This document shows positions 34,211 through 43,215 of a stretch of 64,000 bases of DNA, one piece after another. The DNA is from an uncultured Holdemanella sp. Lineage in GTDB: Bacteria > Bacillota_I > Bacilli_A > Erysipelotrichales > Erysipelotrichaceae. Numbering within the stretch: position 1 is the stretch's first letter; each line of letters opens with the position of its first letter. The position numbers and the translations under genes are program-made. The notes under the pieces are model-generated. The model did no database searches. It saw nothing but the letters and a program-made list of their open reading frames with translations, and was not told the origin of the DNA. Where the stretch lies: positions 13,229-77,228 of the forward strand of contig NZ_CAKVJB010000005.1 of assembly GCF_934754935.1 (NCBI RefSeq). Reading direction: 5' to 3'.

Positions 34211-35905
34211 ATGAAATTTACAGATTATAAATATGAACATATGGATATTGAAGCTTTGCAGGAACAATTAAAGACAATTTGTTCAAAATTGCAGAATGCA
34301 GCTTCTTATGAAGAATTTAAAAATGCGTTTATTGAATTGAATGATGTTAATAAATATATCAATACAAATCAGACTCTAGTTGATGTACGTCATACAGTGG
34401 ATACAAGAGATGAATATTACACAAAAGAAAATGATTTCTTAAATGAAATGCTTCCCGTGTTGAAGGAAGATATTGTCAATTGTAATAAAGCAGTTATGGC
34501 TAGTACTTTTGTTTCTGATTTAAGAAAAGAAGTACCAGAAACATATTTCTTACAAAGAGAAATGGAAGAAAAATCATTTGATCCTATTATCATTCCAGAA
34601 ATGCAAGAAGAAAACAAATTAGCTTCTAAATATCAAGCAATCATTGCAAGCGCACAAATTGAGTTTGATGGTGAAACATATACTCTTGCTGCTTTAGAAG
34701 TAAAGACAAATGATAAAGATAGAGATACTCGTAAACGTGCAATGCAAGCCTATTGGGGATGGTATGATGAACATGCTAAAGAAATTGGTGAAGTTTATGA
34801 TCAATTAGTGCAAGTTCGTACGCGTATGGCTAAGAAATTAGGATATGAAAACTATATCGAACTTGGTTACTATCGCATGATGCGTTTTGATTATAATAAG
34901 GAAGATGTTGAAAACTATCGTAAACAAGTATTAGAAGATGTTGTTCCTTTGGATAATGAGTTATATGCTCGTCAACAAAAACGTTTAGGTTATGATACTT
35001 TGCATGCTTGGGATGAGAAGTTTGAATTTACTTCAGGGAATCCAGCACCTAAGTATAGTCGTGAAGAATTAGTGAAACGTGCATTAAAGATGTATCAGGA
35101 ATTAGATCCTAAAACAGGGGAATTCTTTGAATTTATGACAGAAAGAGAATTGTTGGATCTAGATTCAAAACCTGGTAAAGCAGCTGGTGGATATTGTACA
35201 TTCATTCCTAACTATCAATCTCCATTTATTTTCGCAAACTTCAATCAAACTAGCCATGATGCTGAAGTATTAACGCATGAAGCAGGACATGCTTTTCAGG
35301 TATATTCAAGTAAGGATATTTTCCCAATTGATTGTGTATGGCCTACATATGAGTCTTGTGAAATCCACTCTATGTCAATGGAATTCTTTACATATCCATG
35401 GATGAAATCTTTCTTTGAAGAAGATGTAGATAAATATTATTTCAACCACTTATCAGGAGCTGTTAAGTTCTTGCCTTACGGAGTGTTAGTGGATCATTTC
35501 CAACATGAAGTATATGAAAAGCCAGAAATGTCTATTGAAGAAAGATTAGCTACTTGGAGAAAGTTAGAAAAACAATATTTACCTCAAAAGAATTATGAAG
35601 GAATTGAGATTCTAGAAAAAGGTGGATGGTGGATGCGTCAGCTTCACATCTTCATGGATCCATTCTATTATATTGATTACACATTAGCTCAAGTTTGTGC
35701 ATTACAATTCTGGGCTCGTATTCAAAAGAAAGATGAAAAAGCTTTTGAAGACTACAAACACATTTGTAAGATTGGTGGAACATTGCCATTTAGAAAAATT
35801 GTAAAAGAAGCAGGATTAAAAGTTCCTTTTGAATCTGGATGTTTAAAAGATACTGTACAATTAGTTCGTGAATGGTTTGAAAATGCAGATGATTCACAAT
35901 TTTAA
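34211..35905 (+). CDS. pepF: oligoendopeptidase F (M3 family metallopeptidase)
   Basis: A cytoplasmic zinc peptidase that degrades imported oligopeptides. The 564-residue protein contains the HExxH zinc site EVLTHEAGHAF (His356, Glu357, His360) and a downstream helix YESCEIHSMSMEFFTYPW with the third zinc ligand. FIPNYQSPFIFANFNQTSHD and the C-terminal FEDYKHICKIGGTLPFRKI are also typical. It lies directly after the opp operon, separated only by a terminator, which fits uptake followed by hydrolysis. AGGAGAAG precedes the ATG. Confidence 0.94.
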   Translation: MKFTDYKYEHMDIEALQEQLKTICSKLQNAASYEEFKNAFIELNDVNKYINTNQTLVDVRHTVDTRDEYYTKENDFLNEMLPVLKEDIVNCNKAVMASTFVSDLRKEVPETYFLQREMEEKSFDPIIIPEMQEENKLASKYQAIIASAQIEFDGETYTLAALEVKTNDKDRDTRKRAMQAYWGWYDEHAKEIGEVYDQLVQVRTRMAKKLGYENYIELGYYRMMRFDYNKEDVENYRKQVLEDVVPLDNELYARQQKRLGYDTLHAWDEKFEFTSGNPAPKYSREELVKRALKMYQELDPKTGEFFEFMTERELLDLDSKPGKAAGGYCTFIPNYQSPFIFANFNQTSHDAEVLTHEAGHAFQVYSSKDIFPIDCVWPTYESCEIHSMSMEFFTYPWMKSFFEEDVDKYYFNHLSGAVKFLPYGVLVDHFQHEVYEKPEMSIEERLATWRKLEKQYLPQKNYEGIEILEKGGWWMRQLHIFMDPFYYIDYTLAQVCALQFWARIQKKDEKAFEDYKHICKIGGTLPFRKIVKEAGLKVPFESGCLKDTVQLVREWFENADDSQF

Positions 35906-35914
35906 AAAAATAGC

Positions 35915-35943
35915 TTGCGAATTGAAAAAAGGCTTGCTATAAT
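35915..35943 (+). promoter_or_regulatory. promoter of rpmE
   Basis: TTGCGA (35915-35920), 17-base spacer, TATAAT (35938-35943) with an extended -10 TGC. The leader of about 50 bases ends in GGAAGGAGG. Confidence 0.82.
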
Positions 35944-35999
35944 TGTATAGCACTTACTTTGGGTCGATATGACTTAAGGCGGAAGGAGGATACATCGAT

Positions 36000-36209
36000 A
36001 TGAAACAAGGAATTCATCCTAATTATCATAAAGTTAAATGTATCTGTACATCTTGTGGTGCAGAATTCGAAACAGGTAGTACAATCAAAGGTGATGAATT
36101 ACGTGTAGATACTTGCAGTAACTGCCACCCATTCTTCACAGGTCGTCAACGTTTCGCTGCTGCTCAGGGACGTATTGAGAAATTTAACAAGAAATATGGT
36201 TTGAAGTAG
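36000..36209 (+). CDS. rpmE: 50S ribosomal protein L31 (zinc-binding form)
   Basis: The 69-residue protein starts MKQGIHPNYHKVKCICTSCG and has the four-Cys zinc site C14/C16-x2-C19 and C38-x2-C41 of the C+ type L31 (VDTCSNCHPFFTGRQRF). It bridges the 50S and 30S subunits and serves as a zinc store in Firmicutes. It has its own promoter and terminator. Confidence 0.96.
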   Translation: MKQGIHPNYHKVKCICTSCGAEFETGSTIKGDELRVDTCSNCHPFFTGRQRFAAAQGRIEKFNKKYGLK

Positions 36210-36219
36210 TAATATAATG

Positions 36220-36246
36220 ACAGTGTCAGAGATGGCACTGTTTTTT
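36220..36246 (+). terminator. terminator after rpmE
   Basis: ACAGTGTC (36220-36227) pairs with GGCACTGT (36234-36241), including one G-T pair, then T5. Confidence 0.85.
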
Positions 36247-36369
36247 ATTTTGGTTATAAAAAAATTATGGTTTAAATTTTAATATCCTTTAAAATAAGCT
36301 TATTATGATTGTTTGGTTATATTAAAAATACAAAATGTGTACAAAATATAATAGAAATCACTATGGTGT

Positions 36370-36398
36370 TTGAAAACTTTGTTTTGTACGCTTATAAT
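36370..36398 (+). promoter_or_regulatory. promoter of the aminotransferase gene
   Basis: TTGAAA (36370-36375), 17-base spacer, TATAAT (36393-36398). The preceding 36247-36369 is plain AT-rich sequence without recognisable structure. Confidence 0.85.
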
Positions 36399-36435
36399 AA
36401 AGGCAATACATTAAGAAATAGCGAGGTATTTTGAA

Positions 36436-37602
36436 ATGAAAAGAGCGAAGAGAATGGATTTGTTTCAATCTTCTATATTCACAGAATTAAAAAATATGAA
36501 ACTAGACTATATGAAACGCACAGGAAATACGACAATTGATTTTTCTGTAGGCTCACCTAATATTGCACCAGAACCATCAATTATGAAGGCTTTACAAGAT
36601 GCAATCATGGTTCCAGAAAATTATAAATATGCGATCAATGAATTACCTGAAATGAAGGCAGCTATTCATGATTGGTATAAAAATCGTTACCAAGTAGAAC
36701 TTACAAATGATGAAATGATTTGTTTACAAGGTTCCCAAGAAGCTTTAAGCACATTGTTTTTAGCTATGTGTGATCCAGGTGATATTGTATTGGTTCCAGA
36801 TCCATATTATCCAATCTTTAGTGATGGACCTAAAATTGCAGGTGCTAAAGTAGAATATATGCCTTTGTTAGAAGAATACAATTATATTATTCAATTGGAT
36901 AAAATTGATGAAGAAATCGCAAAAAAGGCAAAGATGATGATTGTATCCTATCCAAACAATCCAACTTGCGCAATTGCTCCAGATTCTTTCTATGAAGAAT
37001 TAATTGCGTTTGCGAAGAAGTACGATATTGTTGTATTACATGATAATGCATATAGTGAATTGGTATTTGATGGAAAGGTAGGAAAGAGTTTCTTATCTTT
37101 TGCAGGTGCTAAAGAAGTTGGAATTGAGTTAAATTCATTCTCTAAAACATATGGAATGGCAGGTGCAAGACTTGGTGTATGTGTAGGAAATAAAGAAGTA
37201 ATCGAATGTTATAACACACTTAAATCAAATATGGATTATGGCATTTTCTTACCCGTACAATATGCTGGTATAGAAGCTTTAAGGCATGGTGGAGCTAGCA
37301 TTCACTCGACTTGTCAGGCTTATCAAGATCGAAGAGATGCATTATGTGAAATATTTGACTCAGTCGGATGGCATATTGCTTCAAGTCCAGCAACAATGTT
37401 TGCGTGGGCAAAAATTCCAGATCCATATGAAGATTCTTATGCCTTCACAAAAGATCTGCTAGAAAAAACAGGAATAGTCGTAACGCCTGGTCAAGCTTTT
37501 GGAGTCCACGGGAAAAAATATGTTCGTTTAGCTTTAGTACAAGATATAAAAGATATTAAAGAAGCGGCTCAAAGAATAAAAAAATCAGAAATTTTTAAAT
37601 AA
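36436..37602 (+). CDS. class I/II PLP-dependent aminotransferase
   Basis: The 388-residue fold type I enzyme has SVGSPNIAPEPSIMKAL, LQGSQEALSTLFLAM, PDPYYPIF, SYPNNPTCAIA, LHDNAYSELVFDG and the PLP-lysine motif ELNSFSKTYGMAGARLGV, with RLALV holding the carboxylate-binding Arg. It resembles the aspartate/LL-diaminopimelate aminotransferase group. Whether it acts in lysine synthesis or on other amino acids cannot be settled by sequence inspection. It is monocistronic, with its own promoter and terminator; no strong ribosome site precedes the ATG beyond GCGAGG. Confidence 0.85.
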   Translation: MKRAKRMDLFQSSIFTELKNMKLDYMKRTGNTTIDFSVGSPNIAPEPSIMKALQDAIMVPENYKYAINELPEMKAAIHDWYKNRYQVELTNDEMICLQGSQEALSTLFLAMCDPGDIVLVPDPYYPIFSDGPKIAGAKVEYMPLLEEYNYIIQLDKIDEEIAKKAKMMIVSYPNNPTCAIAPDSFYEELIAFAKKYDIVVLHDNAYSELVFDGKVGKSFLSFAGAKEVGIELNSFSKTYGMAGARLGVCVGNKEVIECYNTLKSNMDYGIFLPVQYAGIEALRHGGASIHSTCQAYQDRRDALCEIFDSVGWHIASSPATMFAWAKIPDPYEDSYAFTKDLLEKTGIVVTPGQAFGVHGKKYVRLALVQDIKDIKEAAQRIKKSEIFK

Positions 37603-37626
37603 AGTGCAAATTTTGCACTTTTTTTT
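37601..37626 (+). terminator. terminator after aminotransferase
   Basis: AAAGTGC (37601-37607) and GCACTTT (37615-37621) form a stem around AAATTTT, followed by T5. Confidence 0.88.
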
Positions 37627-37639
37627 CGTATAAGAGTAT

Positions 37640-38806
37640 ATGAAGTGTAATCGATGTCAAAATGAAGATCCAAAATTATTTGCGTATGATCATGGAGTCT
37701 ATTATTGTCGTAAGTGCATTGATTTTTCTAGATTGGAGGTTAATGAAAAAATAAAACCAGTAAAATTAATGCATAAAACGTGGAAAGGAAAGCCAAAACT
37801 TGATTATGAACTGACTACTTCGCAAAAATCAGCTAGTCATGAGGTATACAAACATTTAAGTAACGGAAAGGATGTGATTCTTTACGCGAGTACCGGAGCA
37901 GGTAAAACAGAGATTTGTTTTGAAAGTATATGTGGATATTTAGCGCAAGGCAAAAAGGTAGGATTTGCGATTAGTCGTAGACAAGTGGTGCTTGAAATAG
38001 CTACAAGACTTAGAAAAGCATTTCCAGAATTGAGTATATGTGAGGTGGCCCAAGGATATACACAAATAACAGATGCAGACATTATTGTGTGTACGACTCA
38101 TCAACTTTATAGATATCCATATGCGTTTGATTTATTGATTTTAGATGAATTAGATGCTTTTCCTTTTGCGGGTAATGAAGTATTGCAAGCCATCGCGAAT
38201 CAGGCGTGTGTTGGTCAGAAGCTAATGTTGAGTGCAACACCGGATGAAGAAAGTATGAGGCTTGTAGAAGAGAAAAAAACAGAACTTGTATGCTTATTTG
38301 AAAGGCCTCATAAGCATCCTTTGATTGTGCCTAAAGTGATTCAGGTTTCTGTGTTTTTACAAGTCCTTATTGTGATTTATGAATGCATAAAATTTTGTAG
38401 GGATAATAAACAAACCCTTGTGTTTGTGCCTCGTAAAAGAGATGGAACATGGTTAAAAATGATTTTGAATCTCTTTGTGAAAACATCATTGGTTCATTCT
38501 TCGACTGAAAATAAGGATGAAATATTAGATTGTTTTCGTAATAAAGAATTAGATGTTTTAGTTTGTACAACACTTTTAGAAAGAGGAATCACAATACCAA
38601 GTGTTCAGGTTGTTGTTTTTAAAGGGAATCATTCTGTATTTACAACGGCTAGTTTAATTCAGATTTTTGGTCGTGTGGGAAGAAGTTTTAAAGATCCTAA
38701 AGGAGAAGGTATATGTCTATGTCAGTTTTCAAGTCAATCTATCAAAGATTGTGTTTATCAAATATCGAAGATGAACGATACTGTTTATGCTGCCACAAAA
38801 AAATGA
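37640..38806 (+). CDS. comFA: competence DNA-uptake helicase ComFA
   Basis: The 388-residue protein has an N-terminal four-Cys zinc finger (Cys3-Cys6, Cys23-Cys26) and a superfamily 2 motor: Walker A ASTGAGKTE (Lys89), LLILDELDAFP (DEAD-like DELD), LMLSATPDE, TTLLERGITIPSVQ and QIFGRVGRS. ComFA drives single-stranded DNA import during transformation with ComFC and DprA. It is somewhat shorter than Bacillus ComFA (about 460). No strong ribosome site precedes the start. The gene overlaps comFC by 94 bases. Confidence 0.88.
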   Translation: MKCNRCQNEDPKLFAYDHGVYYCRKCIDFSRLEVNEKIKPVKLMHKTWKGKPKLDYELTTSQKSASHEVYKHLSNGKDVILYASTGAGKTEICFESICGYLAQGKKVGFAISRRQVVLEIATRLRKAFPELSICEVAQGYTQITDADIIVCTTHQLYRYPYAFDLLILDELDAFPFAGNEVLQAIANQACVGQKLMLSATPDEESMRLVEEKKTELVCLFERPHKHPLIVPKVIQVSVFLQVLIVIYECIKFCRDNKQTLVFVPRKRDGTWLKMILNLFVKTSLVHSSTENKDEILDCFRNKELDVLVCTTLLERGITIPSVQVVVFKGNHSVFTTASLIQIFGRVGRSFKDPKGEGICLCQFSSQSIKDCVYQISKMNDTVYAATKK

Positions 38807-39417
38807 GTGAAATACGAAATTTTGATATTTTCTTTTATAATGATTTGATAGTTTGTCCGGATTGTATGAAAAATTTTAAAGTGCATAAACAGACATACAG
38901 AATCAAGGAAACGTTCATGTATGTATTGTATGAATATGATGAATTTTTAGAAAGATTGTTTTTTCAATATAAAGAACAGAGGGATATTGTTTTAAAAGAT
39001 GTTTTTTTAAATTCTCATAAATACTTGAGTAAGACTTTTAAACATTATTGTGTGTGTAGTTTATGTAGTAGTGATGCTAAGCGCATGGAAAGAGGATTTG
39101 AGCCAGTGGTGGATATATATGCGACTTTAGGTGTCTTTGTGCATTCGCCATTTTATAAAAAAGAAAATGTAAAACAATCTTCAAAATCCAGGCTTGAAAG
39201 AGCACATATAAAAGATGTATTAGCTTTAAAAGAGATGTATCCACTGCCTAAAAAAAAGAAAATATTGTTGGTGGATGATGTTTGTACAACGGGAAATACA
39301 TTATATGCAGCTATAGATTTGATTCATCCAGATTGTGTATTTGTGATAGCGGCGCATCCCTTATGGATTAAGGCAAATAAAGAAAACATAGTGGTCAAAT
39401 CAAAGGGGTTTTGGTAA
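38713..39417 (+). CDS. comFC: competence phosphoribosyltransferase-fold protein ComFC
   Basis: The 234-residue protein has a Cys4 finger (CLCCHKKM and CPDCMKNF, about 24-59) and a type I phosphoribosyltransferase fold with the PRPP-loop motif KILLVDDVCTTGNTL (about 184-198), as in ComF/ComFC. Its partner ComFA is immediately upstream. ATG 38713 follows AAAGGAGAAGG inside the comFA gene; ATG 38719 is a possible alternative. The 94-base overlap is unusually long. Confidence 0.88.
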   Translation: MSMSVFKSIYQRLCLSNIEDERYCLCCHKKMSEIRNFDIFFYNDLIVCPDCMKNFKVHKQTYRIKETFMYVLYEYDEFLERLFFQYKEQRDIVLKDVFLNSHKYLSKTFKHYCVCSLCSSDAKRMERGFEPVVDIYATLGVFVHSPFYKKENVKQSSKSRLERAHIKDVLALKEMYPLPKKKKILLVDDVCTTGNTLYAAIDLIHPDCVFVIAAHPLWIKANKENIVVKSKGFW

Positions 39418-39444
39418 AATAGTTTCAAAGGGGCGATAGAAGCT

Positions 39445-40782
39445 ATGGATAAGAAAAGAAAGAATGAGAATGATGAGATTTCTCAATTATTAGATTCGTT
39501 TCAAATGGATGAAGAAGATACATTAGAACAAAAGATGGATCAGTTTAAAAAGACTCAAAATCGTAGTCGAGTTAAGAAACATAAACCTGAACCAGAGATT
39601 CCGTTTCAATCAAAAAAAGTAGAACCATCATTAGGAGATACATTTGTGGTTGGATCAAAGGATTTAAATGAGCCTGAGTCTAAAGAAGATTTATCTGCAA
39701 CACGCACAGTGATGTGGAATGCAGATGAACTAAAACAAGAAGCGGATGCTACAAACAAAACCGTTGTGATCGATGATGATGAGATTCAATCTTTATTAGA
39801 AGAAGGTAAGGGGCCTCAACTAAAAAGAGAGGTTATCAATAAGAAGAAGGATTCTAAGAAAAAAGCATCTAAGAAAAATAACTCTAAGACAGGATTATAC
39901 ATTGGCTTAGGTATTGTGGGTGTTTTATTGATTTCATTATTGATTTTTGGTGGTATTAAACTAGTAACAAGTGGATTATCGGGTTCGGATGAAAAAACAG
40001 AAGAAGTTCAAAAGAAGAATTACCAAGAATTATTAGATTTTGCGAACAACTATGATTCATTATCTTCAAGCGAGAAGAAAGGAATTGTTGATCTTGAGAG
40101 TAAATATAACAGTTTGACTCGTAAACAAAGAGAAAAAATTGATGAAATTTTAGAGAAGGCTACGGGCAAAAACTTTAATGAATTGCTTGCAAAGGCTAAC
40201 AAGAAAACAAATTCTAAGAAGAAGAACAACAATACTGAAATTGCCGAAAAGAAAGCAGAGTTAAGGAAAAAAATCAGTGATTTAAAGGATCAGCTTTCAA
40301 AGGCAAAAGCGGATTTAGAGAGTGCACAAAAAGCACAGGAATCTGCACAGAGTGATGTGGATTCTTTAACTTCCAAAATCAATTCTGCGAATTCTTCATT
40401 AAAGGATGCGCAAAGCGCAGTAAATAGTGCACAATCTGAGTACGATAATTTGGTTAGTATATTAAAGCGAAGAGCAGAACTTGATAATATACCAAATGAT
40501 CAAATTAGTCAGGATGAACTTTCAGAATTATCGGATATTAGAACAAACCATCCAAACTTAGAAAATGAAGTCAATTCAGCTAAAGATGATTTGGATGCAG
40601 CTAATGCGGCTTTGAGCACTGCGCAGAAGAATTCAAATGTGTCTTCTTTAGAAAATAAATTGAGTACAGCACAAACAAAATTAGATAGTGCTGGTTCAGA
40701 TGTGAAGGATGCACAATCAAAAGTGGATTCATTAAATTCACAAATCAATGATTATCAAAGTCAATTGGATGATTTAGACTAG
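39445..40782 (+). CDS. membrane protein with cytoplasmic linker and external coiled coil
   Basis: I do not recognise this 445-residue protein. Residues 1-147 are charged and probably cytoplasmic, with three similar Thr-centred patches (GDTFVVG, TRTVMWNADELKQE, NKTVVIDDDEIQSLLEE). A Lys-rich stretch precedes a helix at about 149-175 (GLYIGLGIVGVLLISLLIFGG). Outside is a Ser/Lys-rich region, then from about 265 to the end a long Ala/Ser/Lys coiled coil (DLKDQLSKAKADLESAQKAQ and similar). The topology suggests an envelope sensor or tether. The Thr patches could be phosphorylation targets; this is conjecture. A terminator follows. Confidence 0.75.
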   Translation: MDKKRKNENDEISQLLDSFQMDEEDTLEQKMDQFKKTQNRSRVKKHKPEPEIPFQSKKVEPSLGDTFVVGSKDLNEPESKEDLSATRTVMWNADELKQEADATNKTVVIDDDEIQSLLEEGKGPQLKREVINKKKDSKKKASKKNNSKTGLYIGLGIVGVLLISLLIFGGIKLVTSGLSGSDEKTEEVQKKNYQELLDFANNYDSLSSSEKKGIVDLESKYNSLTRKQREKIDEILEKATGKNFNELLAKANKKTNSKKKNNNTEIAEKKAELRKKISDLKDQLSKAKADLESAQKAQESAQSDVDSLTSKINSANSSLKDAQSAVNSAQSEYDNLVSILKRRAELDNIPNDQISQDELSELSDIRTNHPNLENEVNSAKDDLDAANAALSTAQKNSNVSSLENKLSTAQTKLDSAGSDVKDAQSKVDSLNSQINDYQSQLDDLD

Positions 40783-40808
40783 ACAATACATTTTTGTATT
40801 GTCTTTTT
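40781..40808 (+). terminator. terminator after coiled-coil gene
   Basis: AGACAATAC (40781-40789) and GTATTGTCT (40796-40804) give a 9-bp stem and T run. It overlaps the stop codon. Confidence 0.88.
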
Positions 40809-40839
40809 CTATTGTAAGCTTTTAATGTCTTGCGATTTT

Positions 40840-40848
40840 TGTTAGAAT
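40840..40848 (+). promoter_or_regulatory. possible extended -10 promoter of glmU-prs
   Basis: TGT-TAGAAT (40840-40848) is an extended -10 motif without a clear -35, the same sequence as before tagG. It is followed by the GGTGAAAAT leader of glmU. Confidence 0.4.
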
Positions 40849-40872
40849 AGATAAGGAAAGTCAGGTGAAAAT

Positions 40873-41874
40873 ATGCGTAATGCGATTGTTCTGGCGGCTG
40901 GAAAAGGAACTCGAATGAAATCAGATCGTAGCAAACTCATGCATACGATTATTGATCGTTCAATGTTGGCTTATATCATTGATGCTTTAAGAGCTGTATC
41001 TGTACAAAGAATCGTTTTGATTGTTGGATATCAAGCAGAAAGTATCAAAGAGGCTTTTCCGGATGTTGAATTTGCTTTGCAGCAACCCCAATTAGGGACT
41101 GGTCATGCGGTTATGCAGGCTACACAGTTAAAGGATGAAGATGGAGACACATTAATTATCAATGGTGATGGTCCTTGTATTCAACCTGAAACTTTGGAAA
41201 AACTATTCCAAACAAATCAAGATGCATCATTAACTTTATTAACTTCTGTATTAGATGATGGAGCTCATTATGGCCGTATTGTTCGTGATGAAAATGGTCA
41301 TGTTCAAGCGATTGTAGAGGCAAAAGATTGTACAGAAGAACAAAAGAAAATCTGTGAAATCAATGCGGGTATGTATTGTTTCAAAAATAGAGATTTATTT
41401 GATAATCTTGATAAATTAACAACAAATAATGCTCAAAATGAATATTATTTAACAGACTTAGTTAAGATTTTGGCTAACCAAGGTAAAGTTGTTAAAGGAT
41501 TAGTTGTTGAAAATCGTGATGAAGTCATGGGAATCAATGATTGTGTAGAGTTAAATAAGGCATATGAATGGATGCGAAATCGAATCAACAATAACTGGAT
41601 GAAAGAAGGAGTACAAATTGTAGATCCTAAGCGTACAGTTATTGGAAAGGATGTAAAAATTGGACATGATGTCATTATTCATCCAAATGTTGAAATTTTA
41701 GGTAAAACAGAGATTGGAAATTTCGTTGAAATTTTACCGGGTTCTTATTTGAATAATTCAAAAATTGAAGATCATGCTGTAGTAGATTCAAGTAAAGTCG
41801 TTGACTCTTGCATAGATGAAGGAACTATTGTGGGACCTATGTCTTATGTAAGTAACAATAAAATTATAAAATAA
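40873..41874 (+). CDS. glmU: UDP-N-acetylglucosamine pyrophosphorylase, short GlmU without acetyltransferase half
   Basis: The N-terminal uridylyltransferase domain is complete: IVLAAGKGTRMKSDRSKLMH (residues 5-24), QPQLGTGHAVMQA, INGDGPCIQPE and EINAGMYCF. A few left-handed beta-helix turns follow (TVIGKDVKIGHDVIIHP), and the protein stops at residue 333. Bifunctional GlmU is about 455 residues, its last third being the glucosamine-1-phosphate acetyltransferase. The stop is followed by 29 bases and prs, and no continuation is visible in other frames, so this is a real short form. Either another enzyme acetylates GlcN-1-P or the reduced C-terminus still does. Confidence 0.87.
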   Translation: MRNAIVLAAGKGTRMKSDRSKLMHTIIDRSMLAYIIDALRAVSVQRIVLIVGYQAESIKEAFPDVEFALQQPQLGTGHAVMQATQLKDEDGDTLIINGDGPCIQPETLEKLFQTNQDASLTLLTSVLDDGAHYGRIVRDENGHVQAIVEAKDCTEEQKKICEINAGMYCFKNRDLFDNLDKLTTNNAQNEYYLTDLVKILANQGKVVKGLVVENRDEVMGINDCVELNKAYEWMRNRINNNWMKEGVQIVDPKRTVIGKDVKIGHDVIIHPNVEILGKTEIGNFVEILPGSYLNNSKIEDHAVVDSSKVVDSCIDEGTIVGPMSYVSNNKIIK

Positions 41875-41903
41875 GCCTGATAGGGTATGAGAAAGGATAA
41901 ATC

Positions 41904-42860
41904 ATGAAAAACACTGTTGTATTTGCTTTATCATCTAGCGTTGGTTTAGCAGAAGATATTTGTAAAGAATTAGGATTGGAATTAGGAAAATGTGAAGTAA
42001 AACATTTTGCGGACGGAGAAATTTTGGTAGAATTAGGCGAATCTGTTCGTGGAAAACATGTATATTTTGTACAAAGTACAAATAAACCTGTAAACTCAAA
42101 TTTAATGGAAATTCTAATTGGTATTGATGCTTGTAAACGTGCAAGTGCTGCTAGTATTACAGCTATTATTCCATATTTTGGATATGCACGTCAGGATCGT
42201 AAGGCAAAACCTCGTCAACCAATTACTTCTAAATTAGTAGCTAGTTTATTAGAAAGAGCTGGAGCTGATCGTGTTGTAACAGTTGATTTACATGCTACTC
42301 AGATTCAAGGATTCTTTGATATTCCAGCAGATGATATTACTGCCAATGGATTGATTGCTGATTACTTCAAACACCAAGAAGGATTAGGAGAAATCGTTGT
42401 TGTATCTCCAGATCACGGTGGAGCTGTACGTGCTCGTAATTTAGCAAATGCATTGGGTGCACCAATCGCAATCATCGACAAACGTCGTCCAAGACCAAAC
42501 GTAGCTGAAGCTATGAACTTAATTGGTGATGTGGATGGAAAAACTGCAATTATCATTGATGATATGGTAGATACAGCTGGAACATTAACTGCTGGTATTA
42601 AAATGTTAAAAGACAAAGGTGCAAAAGCTGTTTATGCATCATGTTCACACGGTATCCTTTCAGGACCTGCTATCGATCGTTTAAAAGCTGCTGAATTAGC
42701 TGGATTTGTTTGTACAAATACAATTGATCAAACAGAAAACCAAAAGCTCTATCCAGAAATGACTGTACTTTCTATGGCACCATTATTAGCTGGATTAATT
42801 CATGCAGTTGAAGAAAACTCTTCATTATCAGAAGTATTAGCACACGCTTTTGATGACTAA
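41904..42860 (+). CDS. prs: ribose-phosphate pyrophosphokinase
   Basis: PRPP synthetase, 318 residues, of standard length. Motifs: FADGEILVELGESVRGKHVY, YFGYARQDRKAKPRQPI, VVSPDHGGAVRARNLA and the PRPP-binding loop IIDDMVDTAGTLTAG. The glmU-prs order is conserved in Firmicutes and supports the identity of the gene before it. The message continues directly into the Spx-like gene. Confidence 0.97.
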   Translation: MKNTVVFALSSSVGLAEDICKELGLELGKCEVKHFADGEILVELGESVRGKHVYFVQSTNKPVNSNLMEILIGIDACKRASAASITAIIPYFGYARQDRKAKPRQPITSKLVASLLERAGADRVVTVDLHATQIQGFFDIPADDITANGLIADYFKHQEGLGEIVVVSPDHGGAVRARNLANALGAPIAIIDKRRPRPNVAEAMNLIGDVDGKTAIIIDDMVDTAGTLTAGIKMLKDKGAKAVYASCSHGILSGPAIDRLKAAELAGFVCTNTIDQTENQKLYPEMTVLSMAPLLAGLIHAVEENSSLSEVLAHAFDD

Positions 42861-42861
42861 T

Positions 42862-43215
42862 ATGGAAACATTGTTCATTGGATATCCACCTTGTTTAACT
42901 TGTAAAAAAGCATATAAGGCTTTACAGAATTTAGGGATTGAAGCTACATATCGAAATATTAAAGAAGAAAATCCGACAAAAGAAGAAATTCAAAGTTGGA
43001 TCGATCGAGGTGTAGAATTAAAGAAATTGTTTAATACAAGTGGTATGTTGTATCGTGAATTAAATGTAAAAGAAAAACGTGAGACATATACACAAGAACA
43101 ATTGATTGATTTACTTGCCTCAAATGGTATGTTAGTAAAAAGACCGATTGTGATCCAAGGCGATATGATTATCATAGGAAACAAAGTTTCAGAATACGAA
43201 AATTTACAAAAATAG
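42862..43215 (+). CDS. ArsC/Spx-family thioredoxin-fold protein with CxxC
   Basis: The 117-residue protein has an N-terminal GYPPCLTCKKAYKAL redox motif (Cys11-x-x-Cys14), RNIKEENPTKEEI, and KRPIVIQGDMIIIG, which replaces the RPI/V region of the family. It resembles YffB/Spx/MgsR-type proteins, some of which bind RNA polymerase and others of which act as thiol reductases. The RNA-polymerase-binding residues of true Spx are not obvious, so I leave function open. ATG 42862 follows the prs stop (TAATATGG); earlier ATG 42853 lies inside prs. No strong ribosome site is seen. Confidence 0.8.
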   Translation: METLFIGYPPCLTCKKAYKALQNLGIEATYRNIKEENPTKEEIQSWIDRGVELKKLFNTSGMLYRELNVKEKRETYTQEQLIDLLASNGMLVKRPIVIQGDMIIIGNKVSEYENLQK

